From: Mycolicibacterium neoaurum ATCC 25795
Lineage (GTDB): Bacteria; Actinomycetota; Actinomycetes; Mycobacteriales; Mycobacteriaceae
Direction: 5' to 3'
DNA length: 64,000 nucleotides
Assembly: GCF_000691525.1 (NCBI RefSeq)
Contig: NZ_JMDW01000009.1
Coordinates: forward strand, 186,001 to 250,000
Both the position numbers and the translations under genes were made by a program. The notes under the pieces are model-generated. The model made no database searches, was not told where the DNA came from, and saw only the letters and a program-made list of their open reading frames with translations. Shown here in pieces: positions 24,670 to 32,863 of the stretch (within the stretch, counting starts at the first letter, position 1; the number at the start of each line of letters is the position of its first letter).

Positions 24670-25722
24670 ATGAATCTGGCGCAGATCGCCACCGCACCCG
24701 CGACGTCGGACCGGCGGATTCGCAGTTTCAGCGAGATCCCCAGCCCACACGATGTGCTCACCGAGTTCCCGCTGGGCGCGCGGCGGGCCGAGCGGGTGGC
24801 GCGCGACCGCGACGAGATCGCCGACATCCTGGCCGGTCGCGACGACCGGCTGCTGGTCGTGGTCGGCCCGTGTTCGGTGCACGACCCCGAGGCCGCGCTC
24901 GACTACGCCGGCCGGCTGGCCACGGTGGCCGAGGAGCTCAAGGACCGGCTCAAGATCGTCATGCGGGTGTACTTCGAGAAGCCCCGCACCACGATCGGTT
25001 GGAAGGGCCTGATCAACGATCCGGGCATGGACAACACCTTCGACGTCACGCGGGGGCTGCGCACGGCCCGCCAGTTGCTGCTCGACGTCATCGACATCGG
25101 TCTGCCGGTCGGATGCGAATTCCTCGAACCCACCAGCCCGCAGTACATCGCCGACGCCGTCGCCTGGGGCGCCATCGGGGCCCGCACCACCGAATCGCAG
25201 GTGCACCGCCAGCTGGCCTCGGGTCTGTCCATGCCGGTCGGTTTTAAGAACGGCACCGACGGCAACATCCAGGTCGCCGTCGACGGTGTCAATGCCGCTG
25301 CGGCCCAACATGTCTTCTTCGGAATGGATGACATGGGCCGGGGCGCCCTTGTCAACACCGCGGGTAACGAGGACTGCCATGTGATCCTGCGCGGCGGCAC
25401 CGGCGGACCCAATTACGACGCATCCGCGATCAATGCGGTAGCCGACAAGCTGGTGGCCGCCGGCCTGCCCGGCCGGGTCGTCATCGACTGCAGCCACGCC
25501 AATTCCGGCAAGGATCACGTCCGGCAGGCCGTCGTGGCCGCCGAGGTGGCACAGCTGGTGCGCGACGGACTGCCGGTCAGCGGTGTCATGTTGGAGAGCT
25601 TCCTGGTGGCCGGCGCCCAGTCGCCGGATGCCAAGCCGCTGACCTACGGCCAGTCGGTCACCGACAAGTGCATGGATTGGGCCACAACGGATCTGGTGTT
25701 GCGCGAGCTCGCGCGCCGCTGA
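24670..25722 (+). CDS. aroG: 3-deoxy-7-phosphoheptulonate (DAHP) synthase, class I (AroF/G/H type)
   Basis: 350 residues from the ATG of MNLAQIATAPAT, behind AGGAAGG. It joins phosphoenolpyruvate and erythrose 4-phosphate in the first step of the shikimate pathway. Class I motifs are present: VVVGPCSVHDPEAALDYA, FEKPRTTIGWKGLINDP, GAIGARTTESQ, and DCSHANSGKDH. Mycobacteria normally rely on a class II enzyme (Rv2178c type), so this is probably a second isoenzyme. It lies behind an aromatic leader peptide, predicting induction when charged Tyr, Trp or Phe tRNA runs low. Confidence 0.95.
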   Translation: MNLAQIATAPATSDRRIRSFSEIPSPHDVLTEFPLGARRAERVARDRDEIADILAGRDDRLLVVVGPCSVHDPEAALDYAGRLATVAEELKDRLKIVMRVYFEKPRTTIGWKGLINDPGMDNTFDVTRGLRTARQLLLDVIDIGLPVGCEFLEPTSPQYIADAVAWGAIGARTTESQVHRQLASGLSMPVGFKNGTDGNIQVAVDGVNAAAAQHVFFGMDDMGRGALVNTAGNEDCHVILRGGTGGPNYDASAINAVADKLVAAGLPGRVVIDCSHANSGKDHVRQAVVAAEVAQLVRDGLPVSGVMLESFLVAGAQSPDAKPLTYGQSVTDKCMDWATTDLVLRELARR

Positions 25723-25727
25723 CCCGG

Positions 25728-26273
25728 CTAGCCCTGCTCGTCGAGCAGGGCCAGCAGGGCCTGTGTGGTCTTCCAGTTCCGGATCGTCATCTGCTTGTAC
25801 TCGGCGGTGGTGGTGATCTTGCTCAATCTGCTCTTGGTCCGTTCGGCGCTCAGCCGCGCGAAATACACCACCCCGGTACCCGGCCAGGCCTGGTCGACCC
25901 CGTCGCGCAGCGTGACGATATCCATCACGCGCGACGCGGTCAGGGGTGCCTTCAGGAAGATGGCGTCGGAATGGAACGTGTCGGGTTCGGCGCCGAAACC
26001 CTTGGGAGCCTTGGTGACCACGTTGCGCAGCTGGCGGTGTGAGCGCACGACCACGACCAATGGAACGCCGAAGGCCTTCTCCAAGGTGCCTTCGATGGCG
26101 CTCTCCAGGTTCGCGGGATCGTCGTCGGTGTCGAACAGCACGTTGCCCGACTGGATGTAGGTGCGCACGTTGTCATAGCCGTGCTCGTCGAGGGTGGCAC
26201 GCAGATCCTTCATCGCGATGATGTTCTTGCCGCCGACGTTGATTCCGCGCAGCAGCGCGGTATAGCGGGTCAT
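25728..26273 (-). CDS. DUF1697 family protein
   Basis: 181 residues. The family signature is clear: YTALLRGINVGGKNIIAMKDLRATL at the start, then YIQSGNVLFDT, and VYFARLSAERTKSRL in the C-terminal half. Structures in this family show a two-lobed alpha/beta fold without a proven activity. The gene converges on aroG, with 5 bp between stop codons. Confidence 0.9.
   Translation of the reverse strand: MTRYTALLRGINVGGKNIIAMKDLRATLDEHGYDNVRTYIQSGNVLFDTDDDPANLESAIEGTLEKAFGVPLVVVVRSHRQLRNVVTKAPKGFGAEPDTFHSDAIFLKAPLTASRVMDIVTLRDGVDQAWPGTGVVYFARLSAERTKSRLSKITTTAEYKQMTIRNWKTTQALLALLDEQG
25731..25751. terminator. inverted repeat between convergent aroG and DUF1697 gene
   Basis: GCCCTGCTC-GTC-GAGCAGGGC is a perfect 9-bp stem with a 3-nt loop, at the junction of two convergent genes and inside the last codons of the DUF1697 gene. 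There is no T tract, so it could only act as an intrinsic terminator of the T-poor mycobacterial kind. Codon constraint may explain it partly. Confidence 0.35.
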
Positions 26274-26316
26274 CAGCCGAACTCGACGTTGCTGCGGTGC
26301 ATCGCACCGAAGCTAC

Positions 26317-26322
26317 TAGCAT
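26317..26322 (+). promoter_or_regulatory. -10 box of SRPBCC gene
   Basis: TAGCAT lies 7 nt before the ATG at 26330; no Shine-Dalgarno sequence is present, consistent with leaderless expression. Confidence 0.4.
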
Positions 26323-26329
26323 TCCGCCC

Positions 26330-26761
26330 ATGGCAAAGGTCGAACTTTCCCGCGAGCTGTCGATCGACCCGCAGACCGCATGGGACCACGTGTCGAACCT
26401 CGACGCACTGGGGGACTGGCTGGTCCTGCACGAGGGCTGGCGTAGTGATGTCCCCGACGAACTGTCCGCCGGTACGACACTGATCGGGGTGGCCGGTGCG
26501 AAGGGCATGCGCAACAGGGTCACCTGGACGGTGCGCAAGTTCGATGCTCCGCGGCTGCTGGAGGTCACCGGCAAAGGCGTCGGCGGGACCAAGTACGGCC
26601 TGAAGATGGCGGTGAAGCCCACCGCGTCGGGGTGCGCGTTCACCGTCACCATCGACCTGGGCGGGCCGCCGCTGTTCGGTCCGATCGGTGCGGTCGCCGC
26701 ACGCACCGTCAAGGGCGATATCGAGCGGTCGGTCGACAAGTTCGAGTCGCTGTACGCCTGA
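26330..26761 (+). CDS. SRPBCC-family protein (Rv0910-like)
   Basis: 143 residues from ATG. It has the helix-grip layout: VELSRELSIDPQTAWDHVSNLDALGDWLVLHEGW at the N-terminus, a strand-rich middle, and the amphipathic C-terminal helix GDIERSVDKFESLYA. It resembles the mycobacterial Rv0910 group, some of which are annotated as toxins of type II pairs, but no antitoxin-like gene is adjacent, so a toxin role is not supported here. Confidence 0.8.
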   Translation: MAKVELSRELSIDPQTAWDHVSNLDALGDWLVLHEGWRSDVPDELSAGTTLIGVAGAKGMRNRVTWTVRKFDAPRLLEVTGKGVGGTKYGLKMAVKPTASGCAFTVTIDLGGPPLFGPIGAVAARTVKGDIERSVDKFESLYA

Positions 26762-26767
26762 AGCATC

Positions 26768-26773
26768 TAAGCT
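26768..26773 (+). promoter_or_regulatory. -10 box of esterase gene
   Basis: TAAGCT is followed by 7 nt and the GTG at 26781, giving a predicted leaderless GTG-initiated mRNA. Confidence 0.4.
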
Positions 26774-26780
26774 CGCCCAC

Positions 26781-27677
26781 GTGTGGGGGAGACGCGCCGT
26801 GGCGTTGCTGGTTGTGTTGGCCTGTGTGCTGACACCGGTACCGGTGGCCGCCGCCGAAGCGCCGGTGGCGCATATCGACTTCGGTGGGCTGAGCCGCACC
26901 TATCAGGTGCATGTGCCGCCGGGGACGCCGAAGGGACTGGTGCTCAGCCTGCATGCCGGCGGGCAGACCGGCGCGCAGCAGGCCGCGCTGACCAACTTCG
27001 ATCCGGTGGCCGATCAGCACGGTTATGTCGTGGTCTATCCCGACGGGATCGACTTCAGCTGGGCCGATGGGCGCGGCGCCTCGGTGCCCGACCGCACCGG
27101 CGTCGACGATGTCGGATTCCTGGTGACGTTGGTGCAGCGACTTTCGGCTGACTTCGGGATACCTCCTGGCCGGGTGTTCGTTACCGGGTTGTCGGCGGGC
27201 GGTTTCATGGCGAATCGGTTGGCCTGTGAGCGCGCAGACGTGTTCGCCGCCATCGCGACCGTCGGTGCGTCTCTCGGGACCAATGTCGGGTGCCATCCGT
27301 CGCGCCCGGTGTCGGTGTTGACGATCCACGGCACGTTGGACCCGATCGTGCCGATCGGTGGCGGACCGATGATGGGCCGCGGTGGGGCGAGCACCGTCCT
27401 GGCGGCCACCGCGCTGGTCGACAGCTGGCGACACCTCGACGCCTGTGACGCAGATCCGTTGATCGAACCGCAGCCCGGCGTCGACGCCCAGTTCGTCGAG
27501 CGGATCAGTTATCACTGCGCCGAGGGCTCGTCGGTGGTCTACATGCGGGTCGACGGCGGCGGGCACACGTGGCCCGGGGCCCCGGAGATCCTGCCGGCCA
27601 ACCAGGTGGGCCCGGCGATCCGGTCGTTCAGCGCCTCCGAGGCCGCCGCGGTGTTCTTCGACGAACACGGGCGCTGA
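26781..27677 (+). CDS. secreted esterase, PHB-depolymerase/feruloyl-esterase family
   Basis: 298 residues from GTG. A Sec signal peptide (RRAVALLVVLACVLTPVPVAAAEA) precedes an alpha/beta hydrolase. Nucleophile elbow FVTGLSAGGFMANRLACE, acid region LTIHGTLDPIVPIGGG and catalytic His in VDGGGHTWPGAPE are all present. The oxyanion region is LVLSLHAGGQTGAQQA. It should hydrolyse an ester outside the membrane; the natural substrate in mycobacteria is not known. It resembles the LpqC/Rv3298c group but lacks a lipobox. Confidence 0.88.
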   Translation: MWGRRAVALLVVLACVLTPVPVAAAEAPVAHIDFGGLSRTYQVHVPPGTPKGLVLSLHAGGQTGAQQAALTNFDPVADQHGYVVVYPDGIDFSWADGRGASVPDRTGVDDVGFLVTLVQRLSADFGIPPGRVFVTGLSAGGFMANRLACERADVFAAIATVGASLGTNVGCHPSRPVSVLTIHGTLDPIVPIGGGPMMGRGGASTVLAATALVDSWRHLDACDADPLIEPQPGVDAQFVERISYHCAEGSSVVYMRVDGGGHTWPGAPEILPANQVGPAIRSFSASEAAAVFFDEHGR

Positions 27678-27695
27678 CTTCCGTCGACCCACACT

Positions 27696-27711
27696 TCGAA
27701 CATATGATCGA
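27696..27711 (+). promoter_or_regulatory. LexA (SOS) box, one mismatch
   Basis: TCGAACATATGATCGA matches the actinobacterial SOS consensus TCGAAC-N4-GTTCGA in 11 of 12 defined positions. It directly abuts the ATG at 27712, so LexA bound here would cover the promoter or start of the downstream gene. Confidence 0.55.
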
Positions 27712-28020
27712 ATGGTGGGTGAGATGCAGTCCATCGGGTACGGCGGGCAGCCCACGCGCGAGGTGTTCCGCCGGGTCGATCCGCCGCAGACCGTGTTGGT
27801 GGATCTGGCCGCGCTGTTCCCGCGCCAGCCGCACTGCCGGTGGGGCCGCCAGCACCCGCTGGGGCTGCAAATGCACAAGGTCGTCGAGGCCCAGCTGACC
27901 TGCTGGGGGTTGTGCGAACAGGGTGCGTGGTGGGGGTTGGTCACCTACCCGGTGCGCTTCGGTGCCCGGGAACGGCCGGTGACGCACTGGGTTCCGGCCT
28001 GGATGCTGACCCTGGGCTGA
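27712..28020 (+). CDS. small Trp/Cys-containing protein of unknown function, putatively SOS-controlled
   Basis: 102 residues; the start could be this ATG or the one four codons later. No known domain is recognised. The protein has three Cys (in PHCRWG and LTCWGLCEQG) and several Trp in the C-terminal half, and no membrane segment or signal peptide. Its only lead is the LexA-box-like sequence that touches its start codon. It is flanked by an esterase gene and a GAF-like membrane protein gene on the same strand. Confidence 0.6.
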   Translation: MVGEMQSIGYGGQPTREVFRRVDPPQTVLVDLAALFPRQPHCRWGRQHPLGLQMHKVVEAQLTCWGLCEQGAWWGLVTYPVRFGARERPVTHWVPAWMLTLG

Positions 28021-28059
28021 TCCCGCCGCCTTGACGGTGGCGGGTGAGATGCTGCTTGC

Positions 28060-28878
28060 GTGGCAGACAAGGTGGTCGACGACGCCGTGAAGGACCGGGC
28101 GGTGCAGTACAACATCGCCCTGACCGTCCTCGCGGTGCTGACCGCGGTGGTGGCGCTGCTGACCAATCTGACCGGCGGGGGCTGGGAGCTCGGGCTGCGG
28201 ATCACGACCGTCGTGCTGGCCACCGCCACGGCCATCACCGGGTTGTTCAAGTTCCGCAATGAGCGCGCCTACAAGGCGCAGCAGGAGGGCCAGAAGGCCG
28301 ACCTGGAGCAGGCGTTGCGCGCCGAGTCGCGGCGCACCTCGTTGCTGATCAACGGCGCGATGTTGGGCACCGCCGACAAACTGCGCCGGTTCGCGGCGAT
28401 GGACCAGACCGCTCGGGACCGCGAGATCAGCGGGTTCCGGTCGTCGATCGTCAGCAAGGTGTGCGACCTGATGCAAAGCGATGCGCCGCGTGCGGCGTAC
28501 TTCCGGGTGCAGCATCGCCCCGGCGGTTCCCGGGTGATGACGTGCGGGTCCTATGTCGACTCGATCAACCGCGAGGATTCCTTCACCAGCGAATTCGTCG
28601 AGGGGACCGGTGGCGATCAGGGCGTGTGGACGCTGATCGACCACGGTGACGTCGAGAGCAGCAACGACACTGACGCGCACATCCCGGAGACCTGGGATGT
28701 CAGCAGGGGGCGTGTCTACAAATCTTTCGTGTCGGTGGCGGTGCGTGCCGACGTGGCCTTCGGGATGCTGACGGCCAACACTTTGGAGAAGGACGGGTTC
28801 AGCGCGTCCGATATCGCCTCGATCAAGATTCTGGCGCACCTGTTGGCCGCGGCCGAGGCGACGGGGCAGCCGCGATGA
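28060..28878 (+). CDS. membrane protein with coiled-coil and GAF-like domain
   Basis: 272 residues from GTG. Two membrane helices (about 18-40 and 47-65) are followed by a charged helical linker (NERAYKAQQEGQKADLEQALRAESRR, a likely coiled coil) and then a domain of about 150 residues with the strand-helix pattern of a GAF sensor (IVSKVCDLMQSDAPRAAYFRVQ, VYKSFVSVAVRADVAFGMLTANT). There is no output domain, so it may signal by protein contact. Its stop overlaps an ATG of the next frame. Confidence 0.65.
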   Translation: MADKVVDDAVKDRAVQYNIALTVLAVLTAVVALLTNLTGGGWELGLRITTVVLATATAITGLFKFRNERAYKAQQEGQKADLEQALRAESRRTSLLINGAMLGTADKLRRFAAMDQTARDREISGFRSSIVSKVCDLMQSDAPRAAYFRVQHRPGGSRVMTCGSYVDSINREDSFTSEFVEGTGGDQGVWTLIDHGDVESSNDTDAHIPETWDVSRGRVYKSFVSVAVRADVAFGMLTANTLEKDGFSASDIASIKILAHLLAAAEATGQPR

Positions 28879-28955
28879 CGCGGGGGACGGGTTCGCCCGT
28901 GTTGTCGGATGTCGCCGCTAGGCTGGACGGTATGTCGAGGAAGGGAGTGCAGACC

Positions 28956-29120
28956 ATGGCTCGTGCCGTGCAGTTCCACGACGATGACATGAAACGCGCC
29001 TGGGAAGAGGCGATCGTGGCCGAGCGGGAGGCCGAGTTGCATCCCGAGCGCACCGCCGAGCGTCGGCGCCGGCTGATCCGCTGGGTACAGGCGCGCGATC
29101 TCGCGGCGTCGGTCGCGTAG
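28956..29120 (+). CDS. small charged protein of unknown function
   Basis: 54 residues from the ATG preceded at 8 nt by GGGAG. The frame opens upstream to an ATG that overlaps the previous stop, but that start has no ribosome site. The product is highly charged and helical (DDDMKRAWEEAIVAEREAELH, then an RRRRLIRW stretch) with no Cys and no membrane segment. It may be a small cytosolic helper of its neighbours. Function unknown. Confidence 0.5.
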   Translation: MARAVQFHDDDMKRAWEEAIVAEREAELHPERTAERRRRLIRWVQARDLAASVA

Positions 29121-29140
29121 CGGTCCAGGCGCAGTCGGGC

Positions 29141-29866
29141 ATGCCCGAGCCCTCAGGTGGTGAGGATCCCACCGGCTATATGGCCGATGCCGGGTCGCCC
29201 ACCGAGCTGGCCGGCATCGCCGATGCCGACACCCAGTCGGCGTTCGCCTGGGGGCTCGACGAGGAGCCCGAGCCGCAGGCACCACGCACGCTGAGCCCGG
29301 CGGTGATCACCGCAAGTGCCGTGGCGGCGGCCGTGGTGGTGATCGCCGCGGCGTCCGCGGTCGCGGTATGGGCATTGCGCGATGAGCCGGTGAGCGCGCC
29401 GGCGCCCCGGCCGGATCTGCTCAACGGGGTGTATCACGTTGAATACCAACCGGACCGGGCCACGACATCGGGTACCGACCGTCCGGTCAGCTGGGGTGTG
29501 CAGGGCGCGCCGACCCAGGATTGGCTGACGCTGACCACCACATGTGCCGACGGACCCTGTATCGCCAGCGGGGAGGTGCTCGGCCCCGACCGGCAGCGGA
29601 TGGCCGGAGCGCGGACGCTGTCGTTCCAGCTCACCGACGGGACATGGCGCGATATCGCGCCGGCCCGGGTGAAGTCCACCTGTCGTTACGCCGACGGGTC
29701 GATCGCCGGTGAATCCTGGACGACGGTGACCCTGGGGTTCACGCCGCGTCCCGACGGCACGTTCACCGGTGAGCTGACCACGGTGGTCGACACCAATGAG
29801 TGCGGCGATCAGGGGAACACCGTGGTGACGCCGTTGACGGCGGCCCGGGTGGGGGATGCGGTGTGA
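29141..29866 (+). CDS. single-pass membrane protein with extracytoplasmic Cys-containing domain
   Basis: 241 residues. An acidic cytosolic N-terminus (about 1-50) is followed by one membrane helix (about 53-76, VITASAVAAAVVVIAAASAVAVWAL) and an exterior domain with four Cys (in TTTCADGPCIASG, KSTCRYA and DTNECGDQ) that could form two disulfides. The exterior part resembles the C-terminal domains appended to mycobacterial membrane proteins and Ser/Thr kinases, but no kinase is present. Function unknown. Confidence 0.65.
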   Translation: MPEPSGGEDPTGYMADAGSPTELAGIADADTQSAFAWGLDEEPEPQAPRTLSPAVITASAVAAAVVVIAAASAVAVWALRDEPVSAPAPRPDLLNGVYHVEYQPDRATTSGTDRPVSWGVQGAPTQDWLTLTTTCADGPCIASGEVLGPDRQRMAGARTLSFQLTDGTWRDIAPARVKSTCRYADGSIAGESWTTVTLGFTPRPDGTFTGELTTVVDTNECGDQGNTVVTPLTAARVGDAV

Positions 29867-29867
29867 A

Positions 29868-29960
29868 AGTGCGTAGGTGCAAGGTCAGGGCTCCATGTGC
29901 GTAGGCAAGCACCGAAGTTGGATAGAACCCAAGTTCGTTTGCGGAACCCTGACCCGCACT
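29868..29960. repeat. long imperfect inverted repeat, possible structured RNA or small mobile remnant
   Basis: AGTGCG (29868-29873) and GGTCAGGG (29883-29890) pair with CGCACT (29955-29960) and CCCTGACC (29947-29954), giving a 14-bp stem interrupted by one 9-nt bulge. Inside lies a direct repeat of GTGCGTAGG (29869-29877 and 29897-29905) and smaller hairpins. It starts 1 nt after the stop of the gene at 29141 and could end its transcript, although no T tract follows. Confidence 0.45.
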
Positions 29961-30097
29961 CAACGAGAACTATCCGATTGGATGCGTCCTCGCAGCTGAA
30001 TATACCCAATCGTGGCTCAGATCACACGTCGGGGGTGTGGCGCCGAAAGTTTGCCGGTCTAGCTGTCGGGCGTGCAGACCCCTGGAGGCTGATGAGG

Positions 30098-30649
30098 ATG
30101 AGTGCCGTGAAAACCGCCCTTGCCGTCGTCGTGGTGTCGATGGCGGCGCTGACGGCTTGCGGAACGACAAGCGGAGTCAACGGTGGGGCAGCGGTGACCA
30201 GAGTCGAGGGGGCAGATCCAGAAGCCATCCTGCGCACGAGTCCCTCGTTCGAGGATGCGCAACGGCAATACCGGGCGGCCGTCCAGGACTGGGCCAACCA
30301 GATCGCGTCGACGTCACCGAGTTTGACCTGGCGGGTGAAAGAGGACGGCTGGGGAGGATGCACCGGCGAGTACGCCAACACACCAGGGGTCCACGCCTAC
30401 ATCTATGTCGTGTTCGATGGGCCGATATCGGATGCGGCGTGGCCGTCGGCGCTCGACGTGGTGCAGCGGGGCGCCGCACAGCTCGGTGCCACGGCGGTGA
30501 CCGCGACCGTCGATCGGCCAGGGGATCACAACGTGATCTTCTCCGGCAACGACGGCATCACAGTGGAATTCGGAACCAAGGCCGCTGGTGTGCTGTCGGC
30601 GAAATCAGATTGCCGGCTGCGGTCTGGGACTTTTGGCCGAGGGAATTAG
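30098..30649 (+). CDS. LppA/LppB-like lipoprotein
   Basis: 183 residues from the second of two ATGs, which has GGAGG at 9 nt. A lipoprotein signal sequence ends in the lipobox LTAC (AVVVVSMAALTACGTTSG). The mature domain contains WRVKEDGWGGCTGEYANTPGVHAYIYVVFDGPI and a closing Cys, the pattern of the mycobacterial LppA-LppB-LppV lipoproteins. It should be anchored on the outer face of the plasma membrane. Function in the family is not established. Its last 4 bp overlap a convergent gene of the accessory island. Confidence 0.8.
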   Translation: MSAVKTALAVVVVSMAALTACGTTSGVNGGAAVTRVEGADPEAILRTSPSFEDAQRQYRAAVQDWANQIASTSPSLTWRVKEDGWGGCTGEYANTPGVHAYIYVVFDGPISDAAWPSALDVVQRGAAQLGATAVTATVDRPGDHNVIFSGNDGITVEFGTKAAGVLSAKSDCRLRSGTFGRGN

Positions 30650-31350
30650 TCCGCAGGAAGCACGGCGGCGAGATCCAGGGAGATGGCGATGTCGTCGGCA
30701 TTACCGGAGGCGAATCCGGTGTCACCGGGAGCGCCCTCGGTTGCGTTCTTGCGGGCCGTGTCAATCATCTCTTGCGTTGCATCGTCCATCGTCCAGAAGC
30801 TGCCGAGTATCAGGACGCGTCGACCAGAAGTCAGCGTCATCTGGCCCACGGTAATCATGTCTTGAACAATCGCCGGTTCGGCGTCGGCTTCGCCAAGGAC
30901 GACGTGGTACTCGAGGTGATGCGGGGGGTCGGGTGTCTTGTAGAACCGTATGGGCTGTTTGTCACTAGGCCGCTTCTCGTTGACAGTCTGTCGAAACGTG
31001 TTCGAGGGAGTGCGGATTCGAGCGGCATGTACCCAACCCGGAGCAAGTTCAGTCGTGGCTTCATAGCGTTCGATCAGACGGTCCTCGCCGTCGGGCAAGT
31101 TGACCTTCTTGGCGCCCTCCTCGGTGAACGCGAATCGCCAACGGCCCGACTGGTGGAAGCTAAGTTTTGCCGCACCCATTAGTCCGCGGGTGCCGACGTA
31201 GATGTCGTCGCTGTTCCGCGAACCGACGACAGTCCACGTCAGCGACCGCGGCCCGTCTGGATGGCCGGTGGCCCAGCGGATTGTCCCGGGGTGCTGCAGC
31301 GTGAGGATGTCGGAGGGCTTCGTGACCATGTGGTATTTCGAGTCGCTCAT
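30646..31350 (-). CDS. hypothetical protein of the accessory island
   Basis: 234 residues from the ATG of MSDSKYHM; an ATG six codons earlier is possible. No signal peptide or membrane segment. The N-terminal half looks strand-rich (SLTWTVVGSRNSDDIYVGTRGLMGAAKLSFHQSGRWRFAF). No domain is recognised. Base composition is lower in GC than the core genes to the left, and it begins a run of accessory genes that ends at the tRNA cluster. Confidence 0.6.
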   Translation of the reverse strand: MSDSKYHMVTKPSDILTLQHPGTIRWATGHPDGPRSLTWTVVGSRNSDDIYVGTRGLMGAAKLSFHQSGRWRFAFTEEGAKKVNLPDGEDRLIERYEATTELAPGWVHAARIRTPSNTFRQTVNEKRPSDKQPIRFYKTPDPPHHLEYHVVLGEADAEPAIVQDMITVGQMTLTSGRRVLILGSFWTMDDATQEMIDTARKNATEGAPGDTGFASGNADDIAISLDLAAVLPAD

Positions 31351-31484
31351 CGGTTCCGATGATCTCATCCTGAGATAGACGAGGCCTGGCTATCAACACG
31401 TTGGCGCGCGCCGAAACGGGTGCCCGATGCGCACGGGCACTTTATCGGGGTCGTAGTAACGTCGCATGTCGGTAGTCTCCGCAC

Positions 31485-32747
31485 ATGACAATCGGATTCT
31501 GCCGAGATATCCCGCTTCAGGATTCGAACGGCACATTTCGACACGGCGCGGTCTTTCTGCTGCGACGTCCGGCGGCCCAAGATTGGTCGATACCGCTTGA
31601 CGGCTGGACCACGACTGTCCAACAGGGCAAGGGTGTGGTTGTAACGTTCGGCCCCTCGTCGGCAACCACGTTTGACGACACCCATTCGGAGTCACTTCGC
31701 GCTGCCAACGATGCGCTCGACTACATGTGCATGCGTGGGTGGGAGGACCTCGCTATCAGACTGGATTCTCATGAGAGCCTGGTGTGGTGGGTCGATCCGA
31801 CCTTTGGACAAGTGGTCCGTGCGAGAGTGATTGACCTTTCGACTTCGCGCATCGGCCCAATTCACGTAGAAGTGCGAGCGCCATCGGGGGAACTTCGACC
31901 TAGTCCGCCCCCGCCAACGCCACTACAGCACGATGCGTTTCGCTTCATACGGATGGCCCGTACGGCACAGAACCTTTTTGATTCTTACCGGAACATGTTC
32001 CTCGCACTGGAGGCGTTGCTCAGCGATATCCGCCCTCGCCAAATGAAGCCTGACGGGCATCCTGCCGAGAACGAGCGGGCATGGCTCACGGCGGCGCTGA
32101 CAGCGGCTGATCCGATGGTGCCCTACAGGGATCTCGCACCAGACGGGGAGGCAGATCCGATTGGTTGGTTCTTCGACAACACCTACGGCAATGAACGTTC
32201 GGCGTTGATGCACGCGAAGCCGGGTTTAACCCGCCTGCCTCAGGACGATGCCGGCAGGTCTGAGTTGCGCGCTTCGCTGCATATCCTATGGAGCTACATG
32301 CATCGGCTAGTGGGGGCGCGGCTGGGCGTTCAGTTCAACTCCGGCCAATTCTCCGCATACGGTTGGGAATGGCTGATGGGGCAGATGTTCGACCATATGC
32401 GTCTATTCGCGAGTGGGGTTGAATTGCCCGGTCAAGATGTACAGCTTTCGGAGTCCATGGAGGACGCCATAGCTGAGCGCATCTGCTATCCGTCGACCGT
32501 AAGTGAGCGAACGACTGAACAGCCAATGTTGATCTCCAAAACGGGCGTGTTCGACCTAGGCGAGTTGAGGGGCCTCCCTTGTATCCATGAGTTGGGGGCG
32601 GCGATGCCTGACGGTGCTGGGGGAGTGAAAGCGTTCAAGACGGAGATCGCTGGTCCTCTAGTGCTTGGCGATGCAGTCCAGAGGTTTGAAATTGTCGCAG
32701 GTATACACAACGTAAATAGTTCAGATTTGCCGATATTCTCCGCCTAA
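31485..32747 (+). CDS. HEPN-like protein of unknown function (candidate RNase or defence protein)
   Basis: 420 residues. An N-terminal strand-rich region of about 150 residues is followed by a helical domain from about residue 150. That domain has FDSYRNMFLALEALLSD and, about 60 residues later, NERSALMHAK, which fits the Rx4H motif of HEPN ribonucleases. The layout resembles large HEPN proteins such as those of abortive-infection systems. A strand-rich C-terminal part (from about 340) is unassigned. GC is lower than in the core. It may act alone or with the ATPase 470 bp downstream. Confidence 0.6.
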   Translation: MTIGFCRDIPLQDSNGTFRHGAVFLLRRPAAQDWSIPLDGWTTTVQQGKGVVVTFGPSSATTFDDTHSESLRAANDALDYMCMRGWEDLAIRLDSHESLVWWVDPTFGQVVRARVIDLSTSRIGPIHVEVRAPSGELRPSPPPPTPLQHDAFRFIRMARTAQNLFDSYRNMFLALEALLSDIRPRQMKPDGHPAENERAWLTAALTAADPMVPYRDLAPDGEADPIGWFFDNTYGNERSALMHAKPGLTRLPQDDAGRSELRASLHILWSYMHRLVGARLGVQFNSGQFSAYGWEWLMGQMFDHMRLFASGVELPGQDVQLSESMEDAIAERICYPSTVSERTTEQPMLISKTGVFDLGELRGLPCIHELGAAMPDGAGGVKAFKTEIAGPLVLGDAVQRFEIVAGIHNVNSSDLPIFSA

Positions 32748-32863
32748 CCGTAGTGCGCGTTGGACTCCTCGAACCCTGTGGACGCAATGCGGCGGCCACT
32801 TCCGGTTGCCATCGGCTCGGTTGACTTCGCGGAGAAGGTAATCGGCGAGACCGCGGAGCATGA

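Noticed and set aside
24430..25518. 362-codon minus-strand frame opposite aroG.
   Set aside because: The plus strand carries a complete DAHP synthase with all motifs; the antisense frame has none.
26330..26761. Toxin-antitoxin assignment for the Rv0910-like protein.
   Set aside because: No adjacent antitoxin-sized gene; the SRPBCC fold alone does not support a toxin.
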